Shown here one piece after another: positions 23,845 through 33,455 of a stretch of DNA of 49,004 bases. The number at the start of each line of letters is the position of its first letter. The first letter of the stretch is position 1. Origin of the DNA: Clostridiales bacterium GWF2_38_85. Lineage in GTDB: Bacteria; Bacillota; Clostridia; Oscillospirales; CAG-382. The stretch is taken from the NCBI GenBank assembly GCA_001797275.1, contig MGOY01000045.1:1-49004 (forward strand), written 5' to 3'. The notes under the pieces were generated by a model. The model saw nothing but the letters and a program-made list of their open reading frames with translations. It was not told the DNA's origin and did not search any database. The translations under genes were made by a program, and so were the position numbers.

Positions 23845-24474
23845 TTATAATATCTTCGATTGTATAACCAACAACTGACCTTCGTTGACACTGATGTTAG
23901 CAGAGTCTTCAACAATCTCATTACTAACGCCAAGTGGAAAAGCATTGTTCAGAATAGCATTTTTCAATGGGTATTTTACACCGCTTATACAAACACCCTT
24001 GCATTGACGTGAATATGCGAGCAGTGATAATGTCCATCCATCTTTTCGTTGCAGAGTAACTTTATCATTTTCAAGCATAAAAATAATATTATTACCATTT
24101 GTCAATGTACATTTTATTCCATAATTATGAATAAAAGCAACGGCTTGAATATTCGCTAACGAATGATCAAGGCGACCGCCGATGCCCCCGACTATAATTA
24201 TTTCATCACAGCAGATTGATGTAGCATATCTGACGCAGGACATTGTGTCGGTATCATCCTTCATCGATGGGAGTTCGATAATTTTGCAACCCGGAACAAC
24301 CGGCTTTGGCATTGAATCAAAATCACCGATAATTATATCCGGATTGACATTCTCAGCTTCCGCAAATAGATAGCCTCCATCAGCACAAATAATCGTATCA
24401 TTAGCTGACAATTCAACACAATCACGAATTTTATTACCGTTATATGCGGTTATTATTATACATCGTTTTTCCAA
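23845..24474 (-). CDS. thiN: Thiamine pyrophosphokinase
   Basis: 209 residues from a TTG at 24474 preceded by GGTGGTG; an ATG 30 codons further up lies inside the divergent PAP2 gene and adds nothing conserved. TPK motifs are intact: ADGGYLFAEAENVNPDIIIG followed by DFDSMPKP, DDTDTMSCVRYA, and GGIGGRLDHSLANIQ. It transfers pyrophosphate from ATP to thiamine, giving the cofactor TPP in the cytosol. In many Firmicutes it follows rpe and rsgA; here it is isolated. The exact start is the main doubt. Confidence 0.9.
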   Translation of the reverse strand: MEKRCIIITAYNGNKIRDCVELSANDTIICADGGYLFAEAENVNPDIIIGDFDSMPKPVVPGCKIIELPSMKDDTDTMSCVRYATSICCDEIIIVGGIGGRLDHSLANIQAVAFIHNYGIKCTLTNGNNIIFMLENDKVTLQRKDGWTLSLLAYSRQCKGVCISGVKYPLKNAILNNAFPLGVSNEIVEDSANISVNEGQLLVIQSKIL

Positions 24475-24511
24475 GCAAAGCACCACCAATATTTTATTTT
24501 CGGAGGAAGTA

Positions 24512-25444
24512 ATGGAACTGTTATATTTTTTTGAAAAGCTGCGGACACCGCTGTTAAATGACATAAATCAAGCATTCACATACTTTGGTGAAGAGTTGGT
24601 TACTCTCGCTGCAATTTTGATTATACTTTGGTGTGTGGATAAATATTTCGGAAGATATATGCTTTTTGTCGGTGTGATGGGAATAATGACAAACACACTT
24701 TTGAAATGTATTTTCAGGATTCCACGTCCATGGGCATTTGATTCAAACTTCACCATTGTTGAATCTGCGCGAGCGGCTGCAACCGGATATTCTTTCCCGA
24801 GCGGACATACTGCAAATGCAGCGGTTTTATTCTGGAGTTTGGCAGTTCTCGTAAAGAACAAAATATTGAAAACAGTATTTATTGCAATCCCATTTCTTGT
24901 TGCCATATCGAGAATGTACCTTGGCGTACATGCACTACTTGATATCAGTGTATCGCTTACACTCAGCGCAGTTCTGGTTGCGGGCGGACACTATATTTAT
25001 AAAAAGCTTAGCAACCGAACTTGGCTTTGTTTTATTACCGGTTCAGCAGTAGTGGTATTGGCACTGATCAGCGTTGTTATTATTTCAATAATCAACATTC
25101 AACTGTCTGAAGATATTCTGGTTCAAAGCGGACTTGAAGATGCATATAAGGTTTTGGGGCTTGCTGCAGCGCTTCCTGCGGTTTGTATTTTGGACGACAA
25201 ATACATTAAGTATCCGACAACAGGAAAATGGGGATACCAGATAGCTAAGCTTTTAGTCGGTACACTGCTTGTTGTTGCAGTCAAGGAGCTGTTAAAAATA
25301 CCGTTTTGTGCAATTATACCTGGCAACCCGATTGCTGAATTTATCAGATATTTTGCAGTTGCAATGACAGGTGGATTGATTGTTCCGTGGATGTTTACGC
25401 TTGTGTTGAAAAAGCTTAATAGCAATACTACTGTTTCTTCTTGA
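24512..25444 (+). CDS. PAP2-family membrane phosphatase
   Basis: 310 residues with about seven hydrophobic segments. The three phosphatase motifs are complete: KCIFRIPRP (KxxxxxxRP), SFPSGHTAN (PSGH) and SRMYLGVHALLDIS (SRxxxxxHxxxD), at about residues 70-155. Family members dephosphorylate lipid phosphates such as undecaprenyl pyrophosphate or phosphatidic acid at the outer membrane face. The C-terminal half adds four more helices not needed for PAP2 activity. A GGAGG site precedes ATG. Its last 17 bases overlap the end of rqcH on the other strand. Substrate unknown. Confidence 0.9.
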   Translation: MELLYFFEKLRTPLLNDINQAFTYFGEELVTLAAILIILWCVDKYFGRYMLFVGVMGIMTNTLLKCIFRIPRPWAFDSNFTIVESARAAATGYSFPSGHTANAAVLFWSLAVLVKNKILKTVFIAIPFLVAISRMYLGVHALLDISVSLTLSAVLVAGGHYIYKKLSNRTWLCFITGSAVVVLALISVVIISIINIQLSEDILVQSGLEDAYKVLGLAAALPAVCILDDKYIKYPTTGKWGYQIAKLLVGTLLVVAVKELLKIPFCAIIPGNPIAEFIRYFAVAMTGGLIVPWMFTLVLKKLNSNTTVSS

Positions 25445-27182
25445 TTTTCATTGCTTCAATTCTGTCTGCCGATGGACTGACAACAGCAGTGAAATACTTG
25501 TCATAAGTTACATACCCGGGCTTTGAACCGCTTGGCTTTTTTACAAACCTGCGTTTTGTGTAATCTACGGCAGTATTTTCCGCACCATTTGACTTTGAAT
25601 AGAAGGCCGCAAGCTCAGATGCTTCGGTATAATCCTTTTCAGTTGGTTCGGTTCCTTCTGTATATAGAATAACATGAGAACCGGACATATTTCTGACATG
25701 AAACCAGATATCGTTTTTGTCGGCTGAGAAGGTCAACATATCATTTTGAATATTATTTTTACCTACACGAATCGAGTAGCCGTTTGTCGTCCTGAACGAC
25801 AGCGGCTCGCTTTTTTTAGTTTTTTGGACGAGAGCAGTTTTTCGCTTCTGTATTGTATAATTATTTGCTGCAAGCTCATCACGAATATCTTCAAGCTCAC
25901 GTTCGGTTTCAGCTCTTGACAGTGCATCGAATATAGTGTCAAGGTAGTCGATCTCGACTTTTGTCTGAGCAATCATTTCCTTCTGAACTTTCTCTGCATG
26001 CCGGAGTTTTTGGTAGCGTTTATAATACTTCTGTGCATTTGCAGCAGGTGAAAGCTTTGTATCAAGTGCAACTTTAATCGTTTCACCGGTTTCGTAGTCG
26101 GGAAGAGCGGCAACTGCCTGTCCTTGCTTTATCATATAGATGGAGTTTGTGATAAGATCGCCGTTTTTCTTGAACTCCTCCATCTTTACACATTCCGCCA
26201 GTTCATCAAGCTTTAATGCGAGTATCTTTCCAAGCTTTGAAGAACGGTTTGCAAGCAGCTTTAATATATCTTGTTTGCGGCTGTTCACATGCTCGGATTT
26301 GCTCTTCTTTTCAAAAAGAGCTGCCTGAAGCTCACATAAATCGGTGTATGATTTTCTGACAAGACTACCATATTGGTATAAATCAACGAAGGAGTATTCG
26401 GCTATCTTGTCATTCTTATCAAAGACTATGCAGGGAGAAGTCTGACCACCGGTTGCAGAATGCAGTATTTCGCTGAAGTGAAACCATAGCTTTTCAATAT
26501 CAATGAATGTTGCCTGTGTATCCGTAGCTTTTGAGGCACGGTAAACAATTTCACGGGAAATCAAAGGTGAAAAACCTGTAAAACTTTTCAGTAATAACGA
26601 ATCTGCCCTTTGCTCACGGTTTTGTAATATTGCAGCTTCAAATTGATCTTTTGTAACTTTCATTGGGTTGATCTTATCTTGTTCAGGCGCAATATAAGTC
26701 GCTCCTGTCAAGGTAAGGCGTTTGGATTCGGTTATATCCGCAGATTTTAAGCTTCCGAGAATCTTTTTATCCTGATCAAGAATAAAAGCATTTGAGTATT
26801 TGCCCATGATTTCAAGGCACAGGTATTTCTTTTCCTGATAACCAAGCTCGTTTTGCTTGAGAAATTCAAAGAACAAAATCCTGTCGTAGCTGTATTGCGT
26901 TATATCCGTAAGTATTGCTGATGTAAGGTGCTTGCGTAACAGCATGCAGAAAGCTGATGGAGTCGATGGGTTATCAGCATCCGCTTCACCAAGCCGTAGC
27001 TGTGGCAGCGACGGATTCAATGAAATAATCAATGTGCTGTGTTTTGTTATATATTTCGGTGAATAGATCGATAAATTTAATCGGTCTTTTTCCGGATTGT
27101 GTATTTTTTCTATTTTTGAACCGCTGATTTTTTCTTTTAGTTCGGAAACAATCGCAGCGCAAAAACTGCCGTCAAATGACAT
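25428..27182 (-). CDS. rqcH: Ribosome quality-control protein RqcH (NFACT family)
   Basis: 584 residues. An NFACT-N domain starts at MSFDGSFCAAIVSELKEKI, helix-hairpin-helix and long coiled-coil regions follow (about 260-430), and an NFACT-R domain (about 450-560) contains NDIWFHVRNMSGSHVILY. RqcH binds stalled 50S subunits and adds alanine tails to the stuck peptide; older databases call it fibronectin-binding protein. GAGAGGT precedes ATG. It is the last gene of the long minus-strand run and overlaps the PAP2 gene by 17 bases at its 3' end, so no separate terminator is present. Confidence 0.93.
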   Translation of the reverse strand: MSFDGSFCAAIVSELKEKISGSKIEKIHNPEKDRLNLSIYSPKYITKHSTLIISLNPSLPQLRLGEADADNPSTPSAFCMLLRKHLTSAILTDITQYSYDRILFFEFLKQNELGYQEKKYLCLEIMGKYSNAFILDQDKKILGSLKSADITESKRLTLTGATYIAPEQDKINPMKVTKDQFEAAILQNREQRADSLLLKSFTGFSPLISREIVYRASKATDTQATFIDIEKLWFHFSEILHSATGGQTSPCIVFDKNDKIAEYSFVDLYQYGSLVRKSYTDLCELQAALFEKKSKSEHVNSRKQDILKLLANRSSKLGKILALKLDELAECVKMEEFKKNGDLITNSIYMIKQGQAVAALPDYETGETIKVALDTKLSPAANAQKYYKRYQKLRHAEKVQKEMIAQTKVEIDYLDTIFDALSRAETERELEDIRDELAANNYTIQKRKTALVQKTKKSEPLSFRTTNGYSIRVGKNNIQNDMLTFSADKNDIWFHVRNMSGSHVILYTEGTEPTEKDYTEASELAAFYSKSNGAENTAVDYTKRRFVKKPSGSKPGYVTYDKYFTAVVSPSADRIEAMKIKKKQ

Positions 27183-27247
27183 ATATTAACCTCTCAATAC
27201 AATTAATAAATGGTAAGAGACAATCTTATTGCCATTCAGATGTTATT

Positions 27248-27694
27248 CTATATCTGTTTGAAAAAAGTAGTTGTCCAAAAATTAAAGTTTAATTTTTTGT
27301 TATAAAAGTTTTGAATTCTTTTATGGTCTTTTGTTGCTGTGCTGAGTAATATATATTTTATATTATTTTTCTTTAGCTCAGCTTCCACATAATTAAAAAA
27401 TAATTTTCCAAGTCCGTTATCTCTATATTCGGGTAAAATATAAAAATCATCAATCTCGAAATACAATAAATTATTTGGAATAGTGCATATCTCTTTCGAT
27501 ATTGCTGATTTTCCGTGTAAATATCCGACGATTTTATTTTCTTCGGTTGTTACCCATACATTACTTTTTTCTAAAGTTTCAATTGAACATGCAATATAAC
27601 CGTATGTTATATTTTCGCTTTCCCATTTCTTTGATAATTCGAGGATTGCTGAATTATCTGAGTTCAAGGATTCTCTGAAAAGAAAATTACTCAT
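27248..27694 (-). CDS. GNAT-family N-acetyltransferase
   Basis: 148 residues of the GNAT fold. The acetyl-CoA loop is YRDNGLGKLFFNYVEAEL (about residues 91-108), preceded by the strand FEIDDFYILPE and followed by ILLSTATKDHKRIQNFYNKK. It transfers an acetyl group from acetyl-CoA to an unknown amine. It lies between trmK (21 bases upstream) and rqcH in the same direction, so is likely co-transcribed, though nothing ties it to their functions. Confidence 0.85.
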   Translation of the reverse strand: MSNFLFRESLNSDNSAILELSKKWESENITYGYIACSIETLEKSNVWVTTEENKIVGYLHGKSAISKEICTIPNNLLYFEIDDFYILPEYRDNGLGKLFFNYVEAELKKNNIKYILLSTATKDHKRIQNFYNKKLNFNFWTTTFFKQI

Positions 27695-27715
27695 CTTATA
27701 TACCTCAGATTATTT

Positions 27716-28366
27716 TTAATGTATTTCATTAATCAAATATGAAATAAATTCTGTATCTTTTCCCGAAATTTTAAGTCCCTGTTTTTGTTTGAGCAGATTC
27801 CTTTTTAGGTTTTGCGTATATTTACTGTATGCTTCACCGTATTTTTCTGTTTCATCGGGAATTCCTATATACAAATCGGCTTCGTTGTAATCAATTTTAC
27901 TTTCTGCTTTTTTTGCAGAAATAACTACATAGCATTTATCACCCTCAAGGGTGTAGTTCTCAGTGAATTTGTAGCTGTTATCCCAGAGGTATTTGCGCAA
28001 AAAATCATGTTTTGTCATCGGTTGTAGTACAAGCAGACAATTTTCGAGAATAGTTGCCTTATCAATAATTTCTGCAATGAGCATACCGCCCATTCCGCAG
28101 ATTGATACCGTATCAAATTCACCGGTGTCAAAATCCAAACCATTGGCAAGAATAAACTTGATTTTATCCGCAACACCATATTGGATTGCGGTTTCTCTTG
28201 ATTTTTTGAGAGGACCTGTCCTTATATCGGTTACGATTGCAAAGCTTATAATGTTGTTAGCAAGCAAGATAACAGGCAGGTATGCGTGGTCGCTGCCGAC
28301 ATCGATATATTTTGCTTTTTTGGGTATTTTTTTATAAACCAGTTCAAGCCTTGGTGTCAGTGTCAT
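27716..28366 (-). CDS. trmK: tRNA (adenine-22-N1)-methyltransferase TrmK
   Basis: 216 residues. The SAM-binding site is IDVGSDHAYLPVIL (about residues 21-34), with TDIRTGPLKKSRE, the acidic FDTVSICGMGGMLIAEII segment and LQPMTKHDFLRKYLW typical of TrmK. It methylates N1 of A22 in certain tRNAs. Its ATG lies 23 bases inside the end of the preceding GHL10 gene, in a different frame, so translation may depend on readthrough of the upstream message. The ribosome binding site is poor. Confidence 0.9.
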   Translation of the reverse strand: MTLTPRLELVYKKIPKKAKYIDVGSDHAYLPVILLANNIISFAIVTDIRTGPLKKSRETAIQYGVADKIKFILANGLDFDTGEFDTVSICGMGGMLIAEIIDKATILENCLLVLQPMTKHDFLRKYLWDNSYKFTENYTLEGDKCYVVISAKKAESKIDYNEADLYIGIPDETEKYGEAYSKYTQNLKRNLLKQKQGLKISGKDTEFISYLINEIH

Positions 28367-30542
28367 CTTTTTTCTTTCGCTTTGTCAATACTATTACTAT
28401 CGCAGCTGCTATAATAACAACCGTTGCTATTATACCCATAGTTGCAAATGGGAAGTCGGATTTTTCTCCAGGTGTACTTTCAATTTCACTGACATCAGAA
28501 ATCTCAGTTTCTGACTCAGGAGTTGATTCCATTTGGCTCTCTTCGTCAACCGGTTCGGTTACGATTATTGGATTTTTTGCAATATATTCAGCTCTTGCAT
28601 TATCGTTTGAGAGGTAAGCGATCTTTTTAATGAAAGCGGTATCACTAAGTATAGTGGTTTTTGCAGCTTGATCGGTTGTCTCAAGGGTGTCTGCTTTTGC
28701 ATAAAGGCTGTCAGCAAGAGTGCTGCAGGCTGACAGTGTGCTTGTCTCAAGTGCCGCATCAAAGGCTGTAATAAGGTCTGTTAACTCATTTGCTTGTTCC
28801 TGGGTAATTCCTCCTGCGGGTAAAATGAGATCGTTTATCCTTGCTCTTGCTTCGGAAAGCAATGCGATAACAGCAGCTTTAGCATTATGAGAGGGAGTGA
28901 TTGCTTTGTTTTTGTACAGGGTTTCAGCGATATTCTGTAAGTAATTTTTGTACAGAGAGTAATCGAAGAATACCAGCCCTTCGATGTTTTTCTCACGGGT
29001 TTGTTTAATCTGATTTTGTAATATATTAAGTCCAAAATCGCCTGCACCCATGTAGATATATATATGATCTCCGGTAAAAGGGATTGTTTTTGCTATTGCT
29101 TGCTGAACTAAGTTTTCACCGTATGCCATAGGGAATATCATATCAAGATAACCTTCGGACATCCAGAGAGTTGAGTCCTGCTTCATTTTACGGGAGGAAT
29201 TCTCGTAGTCAGGTGAAACATCGGCTGAAAAATAGACATCAGGTCGTTTCTTATCTATCATAGCCTTGATATCAAGAACAAAATCGGTTACGAATTTTGC
29301 TCTGAATGCACACCATTCGTTCCAGTTAGCACCGCCAATTTCGATTGTGGAGGGATCAATTCCATATTCATCTTCAAACAAATTCATTGTATATTCGTCA
29401 TAACCGTAGTCGACACCGTCAACAAGATCGGGATAACGAATATAGTCAAGCTGAAATCCGTCAATAGCATAGTTATCAAGTATATATTCGTACACTGATA
29501 ATAAATATTTTCTGACTTCGGGAAGTGCAGGATTAAGATAATGACCTTTACCATACATATTTTCAACGTAGTTGATTCCAGTGTTAGAAACAATTCGCCA
29601 TTCGGGTTTTTTATTGGCAAGGCTTTTACTTGCATATGTACTGCTGTCATATCCGATCCTGAACACAACCATCCAGGCATAAAGCTCGACATCGTACTTT
29701 TCGCATGCTTCAACATATGCTTCCAAAACATCAAATCCATTTAATGATGGGTTCTGTTCAAGCAACGAACCTTCGGGCATAGGTATTATCATTGTGCTGT
29801 TGTACAATACTTCGATACAAAGTAGATTTATTCCTGCAATAGCGATTTTTTCAACAGTGTCAAAAACCTCGCGTTTTGTCTTTTCTTCCGGCCTGATCCA
29901 CAGTCCGCGAGTTTCAACTGCGGATGATTCGCTGCAAAGCAGCACAGCTTTGTTCAGCTTTGCTTCGATTTCAGTTTTTTTCTCTTCAAAGAGTTCAAAA
30001 TCACTTTCAATATATGGTTTAACACTTGCGAATGTGCTTTCTGCCGCACTGATCAGCGCTGTTACTGTTTTATTGTCGATCAGCTTATATGCTGCTGTGG
30101 CAGCCGCAAGTGTTGATTTTGCATCGTCAATCAGAGTTTGTACACCATGTATATGGCAATCTGCATCATATTTTATCGTGAGCTTTTTATTGTCATAATC
30201 TATTGTAACATATGCACCAAGTCTTGCATTTTCCTCGAGAAAAGTCTTGCCTGTTCCATGCCCCGAGACAATAAAACCACCTTCGGGAATTACGCTGTCG
30301 TTACCGCCTACGGCTATAATATATCCGGCTGCATCTACAGTTACCTCATAGCCCCAGATATTTGTACCTGATGTTTTTTTATCTTTATATATAATAATAG
30401 TATCTTGGCTTCTGGTTATATTCACACCGTTAACAGTATCATCAACAGTGTAATAAGGGGTATTTGTTTCTGCGAATGAGGCAATTGTTATCAATGGTAG
30501 AACTAAAGCACAGATTAAGAATGCTATAAATAGTTTTTTCAT
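28344..30542 (-). CDS. Exported GHL10 (DUF187) glycoside-hydrolase-like protein
   Basis: 732 residues from ATG 30542 (AAGGAAAAA upstream); an ATG ten codons earlier lacks a site. Signal peptide (1-25), a beta-rich N-terminal segment, then a GHL10/DUF187 barrel (about 210-530): ETRGLWIRPEEK, IEVLYNSTMIIP, LYAWMVVFRIGY, YAIDGFQLDYIRYPD and the MAYGE strand. Helical repeats of Ala/Asp-rich sequence follow (about 550-660). A transmembrane anchor and basic tail (about 700-732) tie it to the membrane. Relatives are proposed to act on peptidoglycan or other envelope glycans. The trmK start overlaps its end. Confidence 0.88.
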   Translation of the reverse strand: MKKLFIAFLICALVLPLITIASFAETNTPYYTVDDTVNGVNITRSQDTIIIYKDKKTSGTNIWGYEVTVDAAGYIIAVGGNDSVIPEGGFIVSGHGTGKTFLEENARLGAYVTIDYDNKKLTIKYDADCHIHGVQTLIDDAKSTLAAATAAYKLIDNKTVTALISAAESTFASVKPYIESDFELFEEKKTEIEAKLNKAVLLCSESSAVETRGLWIRPEEKTKREVFDTVEKIAIAGINLLCIEVLYNSTMIIPMPEGSLLEQNPSLNGFDVLEAYVEACEKYDVELYAWMVVFRIGYDSSTYASKSLANKKPEWRIVSNTGINYVENMYGKGHYLNPALPEVRKYLLSVYEYILDNYAIDGFQLDYIRYPDLVDGVDYGYDEYTMNLFEDEYGIDPSTIEIGGANWNEWCAFRAKFVTDFVLDIKAMIDKKRPDVYFSADVSPDYENSSRKMKQDSTLWMSEGYLDMIFPMAYGENLVQQAIAKTIPFTGDHIYIYMGAGDFGLNILQNQIKQTREKNIEGLVFFDYSLYKNYLQNIAETLYKNKAITPSHNAKAAVIALLSEARARINDLILPAGGITQEQANELTDLITAFDAALETSTLSACSTLADSLYAKADTLETTDQAAKTTILSDTAFIKKIAYLSNDNARAEYIAKNPIIVTEPVDEESQMESTPESETEISDVSEIESTPGEKSDFPFATMGIIATVVIIAAAIVIVLTKRKKKDDTDTKA

Positions 30543-30561
30543 AATAGTTTTTTCCTTATCA

Positions 30562-31110
30562 TTACGAAGCAATAATTTTTGTGGAATAGCCGTAAATACG
30601 CTTCAAGTCTCCGTTAAAAATTTCATGAAGCCCGAGTTTATAGAAATCATATGGAGTTATAAGTGAGGATTTTTTATTGAAATTCATTATACCGCTTTGT
30701 TTTAATACATACGCAACAAATTGAGAGCAGGTGAAGCGATATTTGCGTTCCCAGGCAATGCCGAATTTTATAGTTGCAAGTCCGATAAAGCTGTATTTAT
30801 ACTTTCGGTAGTTTTCAACAAATTCAGCAATAGTGTTTTTAATATGTAAATATTGCTCGTCTGTCACTGTCAGCTTGTAAACAGCACAGGTGGTTTCGGG
30901 TAATCTATCATAAAAGCCACCCTTTAGCTTTTCGACAACAAAACCACCAACAAGGGGATAGTTGAGTATTCGTCTGCCAAAGGAGTACATTTCTCTAAAC
31001 GGTTCGTCAATTACCAGCGAAACATGAGTATATTTAAATTTTGTCGCTTTGTATAGCATTGATGAAATATATGTACCGCTCTTGGATAATACAATATATA
31101 TATTCTGCAT
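30562..31110 (-). CDS. YiiX/NlpC-P60-like permuted cysteine peptidase
   Basis: 182 residues from ATG 31110, which has a GGAG 8 bases upstream; a possible ATG seven codons earlier is less well placed. It fits the permuted papain-fold group (YiiX/YebB, PF05708 type), where the histidine comes first and the cysteine late: THVSLVID (H about 30) and RFTCSQFVAYVL (C about 130). No signal peptide is seen. Relatives hydrolyse amide or ester bonds in lipids or cell wall. It sits between two exported envelope proteins, so wall turnover is a reasonable but unproved setting. Confidence 0.62.
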   Translation of the reverse strand: MQNIYIVLSKSGTYISSMLYKATKFKYTHVSLVIDEPFREMYSFGRRILNYPLVGGFVVEKLKGGFYDRLPETTCAVYKLTVTDEQYLHIKNTIAEFVENYRKYKYSFIGLATIKFGIAWERKYRFTCSQFVAYVLKQSGIMNFNKKSSLITPYDFYKLGLHEIFNGDLKRIYGYSTKIIAS

Positions 31111-31137
31111 AAAAAACACTCCAAACTTCAATTGTTA

Positions 31138-32223
31138 TTATGACTGCCCAGATTTAATTATATATTTGTGTAGTTGGAATATGTAATATGACACTGTTCG
31201 CATATCACCTTCTGTCCACCAGAGATTATCGCTCGGATAGCCTATCCAGTCGGTGAGTATTACAAGTATATAAGGTCTGTCTTCATATAAAACAAGTGCA
31301 GCATCGTTAGAAGCATGAACATCCATACCATATTTATGTGCGACCTCGACATCAAGCCTGTAATCAGAATCCCAGATGCCGTAGGATGTATCGGCAATAC
31401 CGTATTTAACAAAGGTGTTTTTATTAGCTTGTTTAAGAAGCTCAATCAGCCAGAGGTAGTTCTCTTCACCATCTTGTGCTTTTTCATATATCAATCTAAG
31501 CATCCTTGCAGTGCTTTTTGCAGTCATTGAATTCTGACCTACTTTTTCGCGGTTGATTGCAACATTGAATTTTGTACCATAATTGCTGTTTGCCCAGCTT
31601 GCAAATTTCCAGACAGACTGTACACGGCAGAACATAGCGAAAGCAGTATTGTCGCTGCCAATCATAAGGTATTCGATGAGCTGCTTTATTGTAAACTCAG
31701 TTCCGACAGCAAAACCTTCATCACGGATCGTGCTTGTTCCTTGTCTGAGATCGGCAGCGGTAAGTGCAATCTTGTCGTCAAGGCTCATATCACCTTCATC
31801 AATCAGATGCAATATGTAACACATATAAGGCATCTTAATGCAGCTTGCACTCTTGAAAACTCGGTCTTCATTATAAGACATTGTAAAGCCGGTTTCGATG
31901 TCATAATAGTAAAAGGATATTTCATAAAGTCGTTCATCACAAAGTTTTTCGAGTGCTTCCATAGTTTTTTCGGGAAGAGTTTCGGGTATGGCAAGCGAAG
32001 ACAGGTCGTTCTCTTTTATAAAGGTTTCAAGAGCTAACTGTGCTTCAGTCATTTTATTCGATACGATATCAGACGAAATAATTACATTTTCTTTTTCTGC
32101 CGGAAGTAATATTTCTTCGGATGTATATTCGCTTGCTGTTGTTAATAGTGTTGAAAATGCGGAACCGGTAATGATAATTGATGTTATCAACAGAGCAGCC
32201 GCATATTTTCTTGATTTTTTCAT
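31138..32223 (-). CDS. Exported serine hydrolase, class A beta-lactamase fold
   Basis: 361 residues with a signal peptide or anchor (8-30) and a linker of about 60 residues. The catalytic SxxK is S127-K130 (SASCIKMPY) and SDN is S190-N192 (GSDNTAF). The third motif, usually KTG, appears as HKYGMDV, which is unusual. This fold covers beta-lactamases and penicillin-binding-like peptidases. An intact SxxK and SDN suggest an active enzyme, but drug resistance cannot be claimed. It is co-directional with and 14 bases from apgM, and near other wall-active genes. Confidence 0.85.
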   Translation of the reverse strand: MKKSRKYAAALLITSIIITGSAFSTLLTTASEYTSEEILLPAEKENVIISSDIVSNKMTEAQLALETFIKENDLSSLAIPETLPEKTMEALEKLCDERLYEISFYYYDIETGFTMSYNEDRVFKSASCIKMPYMCYILHLIDEGDMSLDDKIALTAADLRQGTSTIRDEGFAVGTEFTIKQLIEYLMIGSDNTAFAMFCRVQSVWKFASWANSNYGTKFNVAINREKVGQNSMTAKSTARMLRLIYEKAQDGEENYLWLIELLKQANKNTFVKYGIADTSYGIWDSDYRLDVEVAHKYGMDVHASNDAALVLYEDRPYILVILTDWIGYPSDNLWWTEGDMRTVSYYIFQLHKYIIKSGQS

Positions 32224-32237
32224 AACGTTTTTGTTCC

Positions 32238-33431
32238 TTACTTTATCAACAAATTGATTAATGTTGAGCCGTCTTTGATATAAAGTCCGGTTCTTTTTGC
32301 TTGCTCTTCAGAATAATATAATCCGGTTTCGGTTTCATTATTACTCTGATATATGACAAAAGGTATTGGTTCGTGCGAATGAGTGCGAAGCTCTATCGGT
32401 GTCGGATGGTCACAGCAAAGCAGAATTTTGTAGTCCTGACCTGATTTTTTCATCTCGTCCATAAGAAACCCCAGCATTCCGTCAATATATTCTATTGATA
32501 GAACTTTATTTTCGGCTTCACCTCTGTGACCGCATTCGTCAGGTGCTTCTACATGGATGTATACAAGGTCATTTCGACCAAGCGCATCAATCGCAGCCTT
32601 AGCTTTACCGTGATAGTTTGTATTCAGTGTTCCGGTCGCTCCCTCGACATCAATCGATTCCATTCCGGCACAGATTGCAATGCCTTTTATGAGGTCAACA
32701 GCTGAGATAGCTGCTGCTTTTATATTGAACTTGTCGGAGAAAGGCGGAAGGGCAGGTTTTTTACCATTAGACCAGAGCCATATCGAGTTTGCGGGTGATT
32801 TGCCTTCTGAAACACGGCGAAGATTGGTTGGGTGGTTTTTCAGAATATCAAAGCTTTTCACCATAAGTCGTCTGTATTCGTCAGCTTCGGGCAAAAAGTT
32901 ACCTATTCTTTTACCGAGAATATCGTGCGGTCTTGTAAAGCTGCATACAGCAGGGCAGTCCTTCCAGATAAGGCAGTGCCTATAGCTGACGCCGGCATAA
33001 AATTTTCGGGTATCATTGCCAAGCTCTTTATCAATGGTTGCGATGATTTTGTGTGCATCTTTATCGTTTATCTCGCCTGCACTGTGGTCGAGTATAATTT
33101 TATTATCGTATGCTTCACATTTATCAGAAAGAGTTACAATATTACAACGGAAAGCAGTGTCTTCCGGTTGCATTTCAATACCCATGCTGACAGCCTCAAG
33201 CGGTGAGCGGCCTTTTGAGTATACTCTCGGATCGTAACCCATCAGTGCGAGGTTTGCCGTATCACTTTCGGGTACCATTTCGGGAGGAACTGTTTCAGCA
33301 AGCCCGACTATACCTTTACTTGCGAGATAATCCATATATGGTTTCTTTGCTTTTTCAAGCGGTGTTTTATTTCCTAATTTTTCGATCGGGTAATCACCCA
33401 TGCCATCTCCGACTAATACAATGTATTTCAT
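32238..33431 (-). CDS. apgM: Cofactor-independent phosphoglycerate mutase, archaeal type
   Basis: 397 residues of the alkaline-phosphatase superfamily. The opening KYIVLVGDGMGDYPIEKLG carries the metal aspartate, the nucleophile serine is S56 (PESDTANLALMGYDP), and later metal ligands are in HVEAPDECGHRGE and LLCCDHPTPIELRTHSHEP. It interconverts 3- and 2-phosphoglycerate in glycolysis and needs metal, not 2,3-bisphosphoglycerate. Related enzymes are sometimes annotated as phosphonopyruvate decarboxylase-like or homoserine kinase-like. AAGAAGGTAAG precedes ATG. Confidence 0.93.
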   Translation of the reverse strand: MKYIVLVGDGMGDYPIEKLGNKTPLEKAKKPYMDYLASKGIVGLAETVPPEMVPESDTANLALMGYDPRVYSKGRSPLEAVSMGIEMQPEDTAFRCNIVTLSDKCEAYDNKIILDHSAGEINDKDAHKIIATIDKELGNDTRKFYAGVSYRHCLIWKDCPAVCSFTRPHDILGKRIGNFLPEADEYRRLMVKSFDILKNHPTNLRRVSEGKSPANSIWLWSNGKKPALPPFSDKFNIKAAAISAVDLIKGIAICAGMESIDVEGATGTLNTNYHGKAKAAIDALGRNDLVYIHVEAPDECGHRGEAENKVLSIEYIDGMLGFLMDEMKKSGQDYKILLCCDHPTPIELRTHSHEPIPFVIYQSNNETETGLYYSEEQAKRTGLYIKDGSTLINLLIK

Positions 33432-33455
33432 ATTACACTTACCTTCTTTATTAAG

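Noticed and set aside
24475-24564. Longer thiamine pyrophosphokinase start inside the PAP2 gene
   Set aside because: The added 30 residues are antisense to PAP2 and carry no conserved sequence; TTG 24474 has a plausible site.
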